A stretch of 64,000 nucleotides of DNA from JAJFUE01 sp039683515. GTDB taxonomy: Bacteria > Sumerlaeota > Sumerlaeia > MVZB01. This document shows positions 19,046 to 28,666 of the stretch, piece after piece (within the stretch, counting starts at the first letter, position 1; each line of letters starts with the position of its first letter). A program made the translations under genes and the position numbers. Under the pieces are notes generated by a model. The model saw only the letters and a program-made list of their open reading frames with translations. It was not told where the DNA came from and searched no databases. The stretch is from the NCBI GenBank assembly GCA_039683515.1, contig JBDKRG010000004.1:62001-126000 (forward strand), written 5' to 3'.

Positions 19046-19780
19046 ATGACAATTCCGGAGGATGATGGTTACATTAGCAATTATTTAACGCACTGGACAG
19101 GAAAGTTCAGTGACGAAGACGGCGTAAAGAATCTGAATAGCATCATCGCTGGGCGCCGGTTGCTTCTTTCTGAAAACGTTATACACACTATTGATTATCT
19201 TCACTTGGTTAAAGGGAGAATGGTGTGCTTCACTGATGTCCCATTTCGGTTTTCAAGTCATCACTGTGGAAAATATGGCCGATTTGGAATTGTATTTAAA
19301 AAAAATAATTTAATACACATTGGGGCTCAACCTGTTTTTTATTCATCGCATATCTATAAACGAGACATGAATAAAGTATTCAATTTTATAAAAGAGCAGA
19401 CAGAAAATCTAACCATTCCGGAAGATGTTTATAGATCAATCTGTCGACATTTTTATTTTATGCAAGCGTTCTCAGATGGCCAAACGGATTCGCCTGAAGC
19501 ATTCTACTATGAACGCGAATGGCGGCTCGGGGAACAGACACTTCTCACAAAAGAGGCTCAAGCAGAACCGAATCCACCTTACAGGTTATTGATTGAAAGA
19601 GGCCTTCCATATCCTCCAGGTCTTTTAGTGGAAGATGGTGACAAAGTTTATTTTGGCTTTAATGAATCGGATGTCGCTTACCTGATTGCGCCCAAAAAAT
19701 GGATTTCCGAAATCAACCACAATGGGTTCATGATAGAAGCATACGAGGATATTTGCGCAGGAAAACCGGTGCGGGTGTAA
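19046..19780 (+). CDS. AbiGi-like abortive-infection family protein
   Basis: A 244-aa soluble protein that resembles the AbiGi family, named after the lactococcal AbiG abortive phage-resistance system. The characteristic order is present: MVCFTDVPFRFSSHH (the FCDIP..H motif), KYGRFGIVFKK (YGxyGIgf) followed by GAQPVFY, and late FYYEREWRL (EREWR). No AbiGii-like partner is next to it, so it is an orphan. The gene is AT-rich (19321-19380 counts 20 of 60 G+C) amid GC-rich genes and is bracketed by 24-bp exact inverted repeats and a downstream hairpin. All of this points to transfer. Its defence role is inferred from the family and has not been shown for most members. Confidence 0.72.
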   Translation: MTIPEDDGYISNYLTHWTGKFSDEDGVKNLNSIIAGRRLLLSENVIHTIDYLHLVKGRMVCFTDVPFRFSSHHCGKYGRFGIVFKKNNLIHIGAQPVFYSSHIYKRDMNKVFNFIKEQTENLTIPEDVYRSICRHFYFMQAFSDGQTDSPEAFYYEREWRLGEQTLLTKEAQAEPNPPYRLLIERGLPYPPGLLVEDGDKVYFGFNESDVAYLIAPKKWISEINHNGFMIEAYEDICAGKPVRV

Positions 19781-19843
19781 ATAACTCGAAGCGTATCGAA
19801 TCAGGCAAACTAAAGTTTGAACTCCGAACAGAAATTCAAAAAC

Positions 19844-19875
19844 AAGCCGCGGCAGGATTGACCTTGCCGCGGCTT
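19844..19875. terminator. Hairpin after AbiGi-like gene
   Basis: Perfect 11-bp stem AAGCCGCGGCA (19844-19854) and TGCCGCGGCTT (19865-19875) with a 10-base loop. It lies between convergent genes and could stop transcription in both directions. The absence of a T tract lowers confidence. Confidence 0.6.
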
Positions 19876-19880
19876 GCCGT

Positions 19881-19904
19881 CTTTCGTGTTCTTTCGTGGT
19901 CTTC
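19881..19904. repeat. CACGAAAG repeat, right arm
   Basis: Exact reverse complement of 19003-19026. More diverged CTTTCGTG units continue to about 19925. Confidence 0.8.
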
Positions 19905-19943
19905 TTTTCGTGTCTTTCGTGACTGTATTTCTGTTTTTTGTCC

Positions 19944-21413
<1,470 letters not shown>

Positions 21414-21448
21414 CTGCTGGTCTCCGGTCTCTTGCTGCAAGGACGTTC

Positions 21449-21630
21449 GTGCGTCGTGCGTCGTGCGTCGTGCTCGTGCTCGTGCTCGTAATCGTAATCG
21501 GATGTATCGGATCCCTCGCTCGCGCTCGGGGTAATGCAATCGCTCCTTCATTTCCGGTTCGTGCTGCTGACTGCTTGGCGCCCGGAATCGATTTTCGATT
21601 ACGATTACGAGCACGAGCACGAGCACGATT
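21449..21630. repeat. Inverted short-period repeats between kinase and regulator genes
   Basis: GTGCGTC and GTGCTC units then AATCG units at 21449-21510, and the mirror image (GATTACGATTACGAGCACGA and on) at 21593-21630. The two can pair to form a long stem with roughly 90 bases between. They fill most of the gap between two genes that otherwise look like an operon. Confidence 0.75.
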
Positions 21631-21639
21631 ATTTCGCGC

Positions 21640-23385
21640 CTATGCCTTGGGTAAATAGATATAAAACGTCGAGCCCTTTCCCTCCTGGCTTTCAACGTGG
21701 ATGTGGCCGAGGTTCTTCTTCACGATGCGCTGGACGGCCGACAGGCCCAGCCCCTTGCCCTCGGGCCGCGTCGTGTAAAACCGGCTGAAAATCTTCTTGA
21801 GGTTGTCCTCGCTGATGCCGCAGCCGGTGTCGGCGACGGCCGCCAGGGCGAAGCGCTCGGGCTGGCCGCCCGACTGGCGCAGCCGCCGGGCGTGGTCCTC
21901 CGGCAGCTCCTTCAGCGTGATCAGCTCGAGCCGGCCGCCCGGCTCCATCGCGTAGCAGGCGTTGGTGATCAGGTTGATGAACGCCTCGATCAGGTTGCGC
22001 GTCAGGCCGAGAACCTGGATGCCGCCGTCGGCGAGGCGCCGCTCGACCCGGATCCCGTGCTGCTCCAGGAGCGACCCGCTGACCTCGACCGCCTTGTCCA
22101 GGAGCTGGTTGAGGTCGACCGGGACCATGTTCATTTCCTTGGGGTCGTAGAAGTTGACCAGCTCGCTGACGAGGCTCTCCATGCGGACGAGGTTGCCGGT
22201 GATCTGGCTCAGGCAGCGCTCGCGGCGCGCCTCCTCGGACCAGCCGGTCAGCAGCAGTCCCGCCGCGCCGCGCAGGGCGGTCATCGGGTGGCGCAGGTCG
22301 TGAGCAATTTCACTAATCAGCTCGCCAAGGCCGGCGAGCTGGCCGGTGCGGGTGACGAAGTTGCGCTGCTCGATCGCGGCCAGCAGCTGCGAGATGGCCA
22401 GTCCGATCATGCGCTCCTCGGCCTGCGACAGGCGCCCGCGGCCGCTCTTGCGCACGAGCCCCACCAGGCCGGTCAGCGTCTGGTGGACGTGCAGCGGCAT
22501 GAGCATGACGTCGGCCAGGTTCGCCTCCGGCATGCGCGCGCGGACCTCGGCCATGAACCGGTCGATCTTGAGGCCGTTGTCGTCGCGGGCGACGGCGTGG
22601 ATCAGCTCGCCCTCGCGGCGGAACAGGTGGCCGATCTGCTCGCACAGGCTCTTGCCGATCCGCCCCTGGCTGAAGCTCAGGTGCAGGTCGCGGGCGTTGA
22701 GGTCGTAGATGACGCAGAACGATTCGTCGAAATCGATGAGTCGGCGCAGCAGCTCGAAGATGCGGCGGATGGCGTCCTCGCTCGAGGCCAGCGCGGCCGG
22801 GGTGTTGCTCAGCTCGAACATCGTGGCCATCTGTTCGTTCAGGGCTCGCAGGGTGCCGACTGTCTCCTCGAGGTCGTGCGTGGCCTCGCAGACGCGCTGC
22901 TCGAGCAGGTCGCGCTCGCGGCGCAGGGCGACGACGAGCCGGTCGTTTTCGTCGGCCATCCGCTTCTTCTCGACGGCGCGGCCGATGACGCGCAGCATGT
23001 CGATGACGTTGAGCGGCTTGGTGAGCATGTCGTAGGCGCCGGCCTTGAGCGCCTCGATGACGTGGTCCATGCTCGCCATGCCCGAGATCACGATCGTCGG
23101 CGTGTTGGGCTGCTGGGTGTGGACGGAGTCGATCAGCGCCAGTCCCGACTCGGGTTCCTGCAGGAAAATATCGACGATGACGGCGTCGAACGCGTGCTGG
23201 GCGAGGAGGGCGCGGGCCTCCGCGAGGTTGGCCGCGAGGCTGACCTGATAATGGTTCGCGCCGAGCACCTCGCCGAACAGTTCGCGGATGACGGCCTGGT
23301 CATCCAGGACAAGGACGTGCGGCGGCGGAACGAGCGTGCTCGGGTCGAGAACCGAGAGATCCTGTCGGGCAAGCTGGGGGCTCAC
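21640..23385 (-). CDS. Receiver-GAF histidine kinase
   Basis: A 581-aa soluble sensor kinase with no membrane helix. Order: receiver domain 23-140 (VLVLDDQ, phospho-acceptor Asp72 in VIVDIFLQEPESG, MLTKPLN), coiled coil about 145-195, GAF-like domain about 200-350, HisKA H-box IAHDLRHPMTALRGAAG, and a HATPase with NLITNACYAM, DTGCGI and GKGLGLSAV. A receiver in front of a GAF kinase means it is both controlled by phosphorylation and a signal source. It lies immediately upstream of the sigma-54 response regulator on the same strand, which makes that protein the likely phosphorylation partner. The stop lies close to the repeat, with only about 226 bases between the two genes. Confidence 0.92.
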   Translation of the reverse strand: MSPQLARQDLSVLDPSTLVPPPHVLVLDDQAVIRELFGEVLGANHYQVSLAANLAEARALLAQHAFDAVIVDIFLQEPESGLALIDSVHTQQPNTPTIVISGMASMDHVIEALKAGAYDMLTKPLNVIDMLRVIGRAVEKKRMADENDRLVVALRRERDLLEQRVCEATHDLEETVGTLRALNEQMATMFELSNTPAALASSEDAIRRIFELLRRLIDFDESFCVIYDLNARDLHLSFSQGRIGKSLCEQIGHLFRREGELIHAVARDDNGLKIDRFMAEVRARMPEANLADVMLMPLHVHQTLTGLVGLVRKSGRGRLSQAEERMIGLAISQLLAAIEQRNFVTRTGQLAGLGELISEIAHDLRHPMTALRGAAGLLLTGWSEEARRERCLSQITGNLVRMESLVSELVNFYDPKEMNMVPVDLNQLLDKAVEVSGSLLEQHGIRVERRLADGGIQVLGLTRNLIEAFINLITNACYAMEPGGRLELITLKELPEDHARRLRQSGGQPERFALAAVADTGCGISEDNLKKIFSRFYTTRPEGKGLGLSAVQRIVKKNLGHIHVESQEGKGSTFYIYLPKA

Positions 23386-23849
23386 GGAACATCCTTCCCA
23401 AAATCAGCCTGATGCATCGCACTTCACACGATGCCCAAACAGGCCATCCGAAATCCCTGCCGATGGCCTATAATATGCATCGGCTTTCACTGTTGCTGCC
23501 ATAAAAAAAAGATTTGCACACACCGGTGGATTTGCAAATGGATGCGTTCACAGGGTGCAATGCATTGCAGCCGGACTCCCCCAACCGCTGCCCGACCGAG
23601 CGATCATACCCTGTTGGAGGGGCCAAAACCCGTTGTGAATGCGCTCTTTTTGCGTTCAGGGTTGGATTGACTGAAGTTTGATGCGAGGACGGGGATGTTT
23701 GGCACTATCATTGCGAATGTCTTTTTGACGCGCACCGTTCTGCCCTCGACCGGGAGGTTTGTTTTTTTTCGGCACTGAAATGATTTGCAGACGATTGCAC
23801 GCCTTACAGACGGGCAACCTCAGGCTCTGTCGGCATACGAAGAGACGAC
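23386..23849. other. Divergent promoter interval
   Basis: No coding sequence is convincing. It separates the divergent kinase gene and degenerate GGDEF gene. It contains the sigma-54-like promoter annotated at 23700-23715, an AT-rich stretch with GTTTGTTTTTTTTCGGC near 23760, and several TTTGCA words. Confidence 0.6.
23700..23715 (+). promoter_or_regulatory. Candidate sigma-54 (-24/-12) promoter
   Basis: TGGCACTATCATTGCG matches the TGGCAC-N5-TTGC consensus with exact spacing. It points at the gene starting at 23850, leaving a leader of about 120-125 bases. A sigma-54 activator and its likely kinase are encoded on the other side, so local control is plausible. Confidence 0.65.
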
Positions 23850-24404
23850 ATGGACAACATTGAATACAACAGGGAACTTTCTTCGACCAAAGCACGCGTG
23901 GCCGAGCTTGAGCAACAAAACACCAAGCTGATCAGCCAGCTTCAGCGTCTCTACCCCGAAGCCATCCACGACCCCGAAACCAATATCTTCTCCAACGCCT
24001 ATTTCCACACCCGGCTCAAGGAAGAAATCGTCCGCTCCGAGCGCTACCGGCATTACCTGTCGCTGATCCTGATCCACGTCGAGCTGAAGGACCGCCAGTC
24101 CACCCAGCAGATCACGCGCGAGATCAGCCGCATCGGCCGCGAGCTGATGAGCGGCCTGACGCGCCGCAACGACGTCGTGGCGCTCTACAGCAAGCGCCAG
24201 ATGATCGTCATGCTCCCCGAGACCGACCCGCGCGGCGCGGTCCTGCTCATGAACCGGTTCATGTCGACGTTCCCCAACAACGGCCGGCGCCTGACCTACT
24301 CGATCCTGTCGTATCCCAACGACGCGACGAACATCGAGATGATCCTCAACCAGATCCACGAGCGCTCCGAGAACCTGTTCCGCGGCCACACCGAGAAGGT
24401 ATAA
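23850..24404 (+). CDS. Degenerate GGDEF-domain protein
   Basis: A 184-aa cytoplasmic protein. Residues 1-35 form a coiled coil (LSSTKARVAELEQQNTKLIS); the rest follows the diguanylate-cyclase fold: DPETNIFSNAYFHTRLKEEI aligns with the DxLTGLxNRRxF start, YLSLILIHVELK with the metal-binding beta strand, and VVALYSKRQMIVMLPETD with the RxGGDEFxxLLP strand. The GGDEF signature itself is replaced by SKRQM (114-118), so it should not make cyclic di-GMP. A GTP-sensing or protein-contact role is more likely. A good sigma-54 promoter lies upstream, and it is divergent from the kinase gene. Start ATG 23850 has an AGAGACGAC leader. Confidence 0.75.
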   Translation: MDNIEYNRELSSTKARVAELEQQNTKLISQLQRLYPEAIHDPETNIFSNAYFHTRLKEEIVRSERYRHYLSLILIHVELKDRQSTQQITREISRIGRELMSGLTRRNDVVALYSKRQMIVMLPETDPRGAVLLMNRFMSTFPNNGRRLTYSILSYPNDATNIEMILNQIHERSENLFRGHTEKV

Positions 24405-24495
24405 TCGGTCAGTATCGGAAAGAATATTTCAGAGATTCGAAACGATAACTGAAGAACTGAAATAAATTTTTCAAAGCCGAGAGAAAAACTGAGCG

Positions 24496-24543
24496 GGAGA
24501 AGGCGGCGGACCGGAGAACGACTCCGGTCCGGCCGCCTTCTCC
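24496..24543. terminator. Strong hairpin after degenerate GGDEF gene
   Basis: Arms GGAGAAGGCGGC... (24496-24516) and ...GCCGCCTTCTCC (24522-24543) pair over about 21 bases with a short AACGA loop and one bulge. It lies 92 bases after the stop. No T run follows, so it may be an RNA-stabilising or regulatory hairpin instead of a classical terminator. Confidence 0.6.
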
Positions 24544-25085
24544 TGTTGATTGAAACGCAGCCAATTTTATCGCAGATCGGCAGAGTCGGGCCGACAGGCG
24601 GAGAAATCGAAAAATTCTTTTTTCGGAAATTTAGAGCCGTTGCCGAAATAACTTCCGTTTTGCAGCGTGTTGACAGGGAGTGTTGGAGCGCTTGACGATA
24701 ATTTTCCGTTCGTGCTCGTAATCGTAACCAGGCATAGCCGGAACCAAATTCATGCAGTTCGGCAGCCCAGGAGCGAGGCTGTTGCGAGCGCAACCCGGGG
24801 CTCGGTTGTTATTCAAATCGATTCCGGCAAGTATTTATGGCAATGACTCTAAACAGGTGGAAACGGGGATAATGGAGAAGACCCCGTTGCCTCTGATTCC
24901 TCCAGCTTTCAGAGTAAGTGGAGAAAATTTCAGCCACTGCGGAGATCATCTCCATCAACGTTCGGTCGAGCCGGGGTCCGAGGGGTCTTGCGAACGCCAG
25001 AAATCATTCAGTCAGAATTTCTGTCAGCGGCTCTGCAATCCGATGTTCCGGGCGCCTTTGCGTCTTTGCGGTTCAAGATTTTTCT
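24544..25085. other. Interval without a supported gene
   Basis: Open frames here lack codon character. It holds one short-period repeat (TCGTGCTCGTAATCGTAACC at 24711-24730), the palindromic run GCGAGGCTGTTGCGAGCGC near 24774-24792, and a TTTGCGTCTTTGCGGTTC run (about 25058-25076) like other repeat words in this genome. Confidence 0.5.
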
Positions 25086-27116
25086 TTAACCAAGGTCCGG
25101 CTGCCAGTCGTCCGGGGCCGGCGGTTCGGTTGAATCCGGCGCCTCGATGATCTCGTCGTCGATGAGCGGCGCTTCGTGATTTTTCTCGGGCGGCGGCGCG
25201 AGAACCGGCTGGCTCGCCAATCTCGCGACAATTCGTTCGGCCAGGTCCCGCGGGATCCCCCGCACGTTCGCGATCTCGTCGGCGGTCGCGTCTTTGATCT
25301 TTCTCAGGCTCCCGAAATGCCGCAGCAGCGTGCTCGCCCGCGTCTTGCCGACGCCGGGGATGTCCTCCAGCACCGATCGCAAATTTCGCCTTCCTCGCAG
25401 TTCCCTGTGATACGTGATCCCGAACCGGTGCGCCTCGTCGCGCAGCCGCTGCAGCATGTAAAGCGCCGGCGAGTTCTCGCGGAAGACGACCGGGTTCATC
25501 CGCCCCGGCAGGAAGAACCGCTCTTCCGTGCGCCACACTTCGTCGCCGCGATGCTTGATCCGGCTCTTGGCCATGCCGACGACCGGCACCCCTTCGATGC
25601 CCAGTGTTTTGAACACGTCGACCGCCACGGCGAGCTGGCCCTTGCCGCCGTCGATCACCACTAGCCCCGGCGGCTCCTGCTCGCCCGCCGCGACCCTTCT
25701 GAACCTTCGCGTCAAGACTTCCCTCAACGCCCCGAAGTCGTCCTGCCCGGCGAACGACTTGATCCGGAACCGCCGGTAGCGCGACTTGTCGGGCTCGCCG
25801 TCCTGGAACGTGACCATCGACCCCACCGTCGCGAACCCCTGGATCGTCGAGATGTCGTAGCACTCGATCGGGTCGGGCGGCGCGGCCAGCGACAGTTTCT
25901 CCATGACCTGCGTGTGGATTTCCTCGACCGTCTTTTTGCCCGAAAGCTGCTGTTCAAGCAGCTGCCGTGCGTTTTCGCGGGCGGTGTCCATCTGGTGGCG
26001 GCGCTCGCCGCGCTGCGGTTCGCGCAGGCTGACCTTTGCCTCGCGCCGCTCGCCGAGCCATTCCTCGAGCCCGGCCGGCTCGGCCGGCATCGGTTCGATG
26101 TAAATGTCCCCCGGCGGCGTCTCGGCCTCGTAATAGCGCGCGATGAATTCCTCCATGAGGTCGGCCGGCTCGCGGTCATGGTCGCGCACGATGAACGGCC
26201 GGCTGCTGATCAGCAGCCCGTTGCGATACACGAACACGACGAACGCGCCGTAGCCGCCCGCCTGTTCGATCGTGACGATGTCCCAGTCCGAGCCGTCGTG
26301 GCGCTGCACGACCTGCCGCTCGGCGGTCGTCTCGATCGCGCGGATCCGGTCGCGCAGCACCGCCGCCTGCTCGAATTGCATCCCGGCCGAATGCTTGTTC
26401 ATCTGTTCTTCGAGAAGTCTGACGGCGTCCTTCGAGCGCCCCTTGAGAACCAGCACCGTCCCCTCGACCATCCGCCTGTAGGCGTCCTTGTCGACCGGCT
26501 TCGTGCACGGCGCGCAGCACCGCCCGATCTGGTAAAGCAGGCACGGCCGCGTCCGGTTCCGCAGCACGTGATCGGGGCACGAGCGGATCGGGAAGACGCG
26601 CTGCAGCCAGCGCAGCGTCTCGCGCACGTCCGACGCCGACGCGTACGGCCCCAAATAAAGCGATCCCGCCTGCGGGCGCTGTTCGCCGCGCCGCCGCACG
26701 ACGACCGCCCGCGGCCACTCGTGCCCCAGGTCGACCCGCACGCTCACGTAGGTCTTGTCGTCGCGCAGCTGGATGTTGTAGCGCGGCAGGTACTTTTTGA
26801 TCAGCGTGTTCTCGAGGAGAAACGCCTCTTTTTCGTTCGCCGTGATGATCGTTTCGATCCGGTCGACGTGCCGGATGAGGAACTGGACGGTGATCCGCCC
26901 GTCGCCGCGCCCGGTAAAATAGTTCCGCACGCGATTGCGCAGGTTGGCCGCCTTGCCGACGTAAAGGACCACGTCGCGCGCGTCGCGCATGATGTAGACC
27001 CCCGGCAGCTCCGGCAGCGAGCCGATCTCGTCGGGCGTCACGCCGAGCAGCCGCCGGTGCTCGTCACCGAGCGGCGGCGGTTGGGGCTGGGGTGGGTTGT
27101 GGTTTTCCTGGTCCAT
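25086..27116 (-). CDS. uvrC: Excinuclease ABC subunit C
   Basis: Makes the two incisions around DNA lesions in nucleotide-excision repair after loading by UvrA and UvrB. It is 676 aa. The GIY-YIG 3' nuclease is N-terminal (GVYIMRD 39-45, YVGKAANLRNR 52-62), with a Cys cluster CLLYQIGRCCAPC, a UVR helix (QMNKHSAGMQFEQAAVLRD), the 5' RNase-H-like nuclease (ECYDISTIQG, LVVIDGGKGQL), and C-terminal helix-hairpin-helix motifs (LEDIPGVGKTRASTLLRHFG, IANVRGIPRDLAERI). The start ATG 27116 lies 53 bases inside the end of the upstream RDD gene, so the two overlap in different frames and are likely coupled. A Pro-rich N-terminal tail of about 15 residues is extra. Confidence 0.96.
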   Translation of the reverse strand: MDQENHNPPQPQPPPLGDEHRRLLGVTPDEIGSLPELPGVYIMRDARDVVLYVGKAANLRNRVRNYFTGRGDGRITVQFLIRHVDRIETIITANEKEAFLLENTLIKKYLPRYNIQLRDDKTYVSVRVDLGHEWPRAVVVRRRGEQRPQAGSLYLGPYASASDVRETLRWLQRVFPIRSCPDHVLRNRTRPCLLYQIGRCCAPCTKPVDKDAYRRMVEGTVLVLKGRSKDAVRLLEEQMNKHSAGMQFEQAAVLRDRIRAIETTAERQVVQRHDGSDWDIVTIEQAGGYGAFVVFVYRNGLLISSRPFIVRDHDREPADLMEEFIARYYEAETPPGDIYIEPMPAEPAGLEEWLGERREAKVSLREPQRGERRHQMDTARENARQLLEQQLSGKKTVEEIHTQVMEKLSLAAPPDPIECYDISTIQGFATVGSMVTFQDGEPDKSRYRRFRIKSFAGQDDFGALREVLTRRFRRVAAGEQEPPGLVVIDGGKGQLAVAVDVFKTLGIEGVPVVGMAKSRIKHRGDEVWRTEERFFLPGRMNPVVFRENSPALYMLQRLRDEAHRFGITYHRELRGRRNLRSVLEDIPGVGKTRASTLLRHFGSLRKIKDATADEIANVRGIPRDLAERIVARLASQPVLAPPPEKNHEAPLIDDEIIEAPDSTEPPAPDDWQPDLG

Positions 27117-28368
27117 TTGCGGGTTGCGGCGTGGCGGCCGCGGTCGCCGTTGTCGGCGCGTCCGCGGCGGCCGGCTTGATGTTCGGGTCGCTCACGGTGA
27201 GCGGCCCGGCGGCCGGGTCGGCCGGCCCTTCGATCAGCGCCCGCCACTCCGTTTTATTGTAGACCAGGAACTTGAGCGGTTCAACGAGGAGGAGCTTGAA
27301 ACGGCGCGCCGGAACCTTTTCGCCCGAGAACGGTTTGGCCGTCGCCCAGTATTGCCACGCCGCCCGCCGGACGCCGTCGGCGGCCTTGAGCGTCTCGGTC
27401 GAAGACGCCGCCTCGAACGGCAGCGGCCCGCGCATGACGATCGCCTGCACGGCGATCGTTTCGCCGTCGTAAAGCGCGCTCTGGCGCAGGCTGTCGGTCG
27501 TCGGCACGGCCGCGTTGCGCTTGGCCGCGTCCTCGCGGATCTGCGCCACCTGCTTGGCGAACTGCGCCTTGCTCCCCTCATCGGGATACATCGCCAGCGC
27601 GATCCGCATGCCGGGCATGGGAGCCTTTTGGTCCAGTTGCAGCGCGTGGTCGAACGGGACGCGCGACTCCGGCTTGAGCTCGGTCGTCACCGGCCGGATC
27701 AGCATCGCGATCGTCGCCAGCACGGCGAAAATCACGATCATCCTCGGCACCATTTTCATCCGCTTTTCGGCAACGGCGTCGGGCGGCGTGGCGATCGCCT
27801 CGCGGAACGCCTCGGGCGTCGGGTCGCCGGTCACATACGTCCCCGCCCACAGGTCGTGCAGCCCGCGCTGGTGCGGGTGGAGCGAGACCGACACCCCCAG
27901 CGCGACCGCCAGCGCCAGGCAGACGATCTGGAACACGCTCAGCGCGACGCACGCCGGGTAGGCCCACGTGGCCGGGAAGACCTGGATGTAGAGCAGGATG
28001 TTCAGCGCGACAAAGAAGACGAGCTGCTTCAGGAACGCCCGCTTGATCGACGCGCCCCATCCCGGCACGCCGCCGTTGGCCGTGACGACGTGCAGGCTCA
28101 GCGTCACCTTGCCCGTCGACCGCCCGCGCCCGATCGGACCGTCGCCGACCAGGAAGTAACCGAACGCGATCGCATGCGCGAGCCACGGCAGCGCCGGGTT
28201 GAGCCCCACCAGCGCGTTGCGGAATCCGCGGTTGACCGCCCACGCCAGCATGAACAGCACCGCGCCGTCGAGCACGAACGCCCCCGCCCGCGGAACGAAT
28301 CCCGCGAACGCCGGCCGCGGCTGAATGGGCTTGATCGAGTCGAATTTGGGTTCAGAGCCGTCTTGCAT
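27064..28368 (-). CDS. RDD family membrane protein with periplasmic or cytosolic C-terminal domain
   Basis: A 434-aa protein. Residues about 20-170 form an RDD domain: PRAGAFVLDGAVLFMLAW (the R..A..iD pattern), GRGRSTGKVTLSLHVV (GRSxGK), and KRAFLKQLVFF, with three to four membrane helices ending at ALAVALGVSV and the typical RGLHDLWAGTYV. A fifth helix (MIVIFAVLATIAMLI, about 215) precedes a soluble 180-residue domain of unknown type and a Pro/Ala-rich tail. RDD proteins are thought to be membrane transport or envelope proteins and are uncharacterised in most bacteria. It overlaps uvrC by 53 bases, an unusual functional pairing. Confidence 0.85.
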   Translation of the reverse strand: MQDGSEPKFDSIKPIQPRPAFAGFVPRAGAFVLDGAVLFMLAWAVNRGFRNALVGLNPALPWLAHAIAFGYFLVGDGPIGRGRSTGKVTLSLHVVTANGGVPGWGASIKRAFLKQLVFFVALNILLYIQVFPATWAYPACVALSVFQIVCLALAVALGVSVSLHPHQRGLHDLWAGTYVTGDPTPEAFREAIATPPDAVAEKRMKMVPRMIVIFAVLATIAMLIRPVTTELKPESRVPFDHALQLDQKAPMPGMRIALAMYPDEGSKAQFAKQVAQIREDAAKRNAAVPTTDSLRQSALYDGETIAVQAIVMRGPLPFEAASSTETLKAADGVRRAAWQYWATAKPFSGEKVPARRFKLLLVEPLKFLVYNKTEWRALIEGPADPAAGPLTVSDPNIKPAAADAPTTATAAATPQPANGPGKPQPTPAPTAAAR

Positions 28369-28397
28369 ACGGTCATGCCTTTGATGACGTTCGGGTC

Positions 28398-28600
28398 AAG
28401 CGCTGAAAGCGCGCAAGATGATAGCCTGGGGCGGAGCGAAGCGCAGCCCCAGGTTTGGTCATGAGATCGGCGGAGCGCTGAAGGCGCGAGAGAAACCGAT
28501 TTCTTCCGCTCTTTCAGAGCTCTGTCATTCTTCGCTTGTTACCTGGGGCTGCGCTTCGCTCCGCCCCAGGCTATATTTTCTTGCGCCTTCAGCGCAAAAA
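28398..28600. repeat. 200-bp dyad repeat element, copy 1
   Basis: A 34-bp perfect inverted repeat, 28421-28454 and 28541-28574, built on GCCTGGGGCGGAGCGAAGCG. Outside it lie GCGCTGAAAGCGC (about 28400-28412) and GCGCCTTCAGCGC (about 28580-28592), with an internal CTTTCAGAGCTCTG. A related full copy is at 43055-43262 and half a copy at 29878-29965. Confidence 0.85.
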
Positions 28601-28638
28601 TCGAATCGATTACGACAAACACATACCTGATTGTCTCA

Positions 28639-28666
28639 ATGTCGCTTTGGGCCGAAGCGACCTACT
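28639..28666. repeat. GTCGCTT palindrome at hisC 3' end
   Basis: ATGTCGCTTTGGGCC then GAAGCGACCTACT, a diverged third copy of the arms at 13031-13141. The hisC stop codon (28662-28664) is inside it. Confidence 0.75.

Noticed and set aside
21449..21630. CRISPR or coding repeat (Asp-Tyr/His-Glu runs)
   Set aside because: Period of 5-7 bases and no constant repeat/spacer structure; same words recur in other gaps.
24752..25150. 132-codon forward frame before uvrC
   Set aside because: Starts in a repeat region, no ribosome site, and ends antisense to uvrC.
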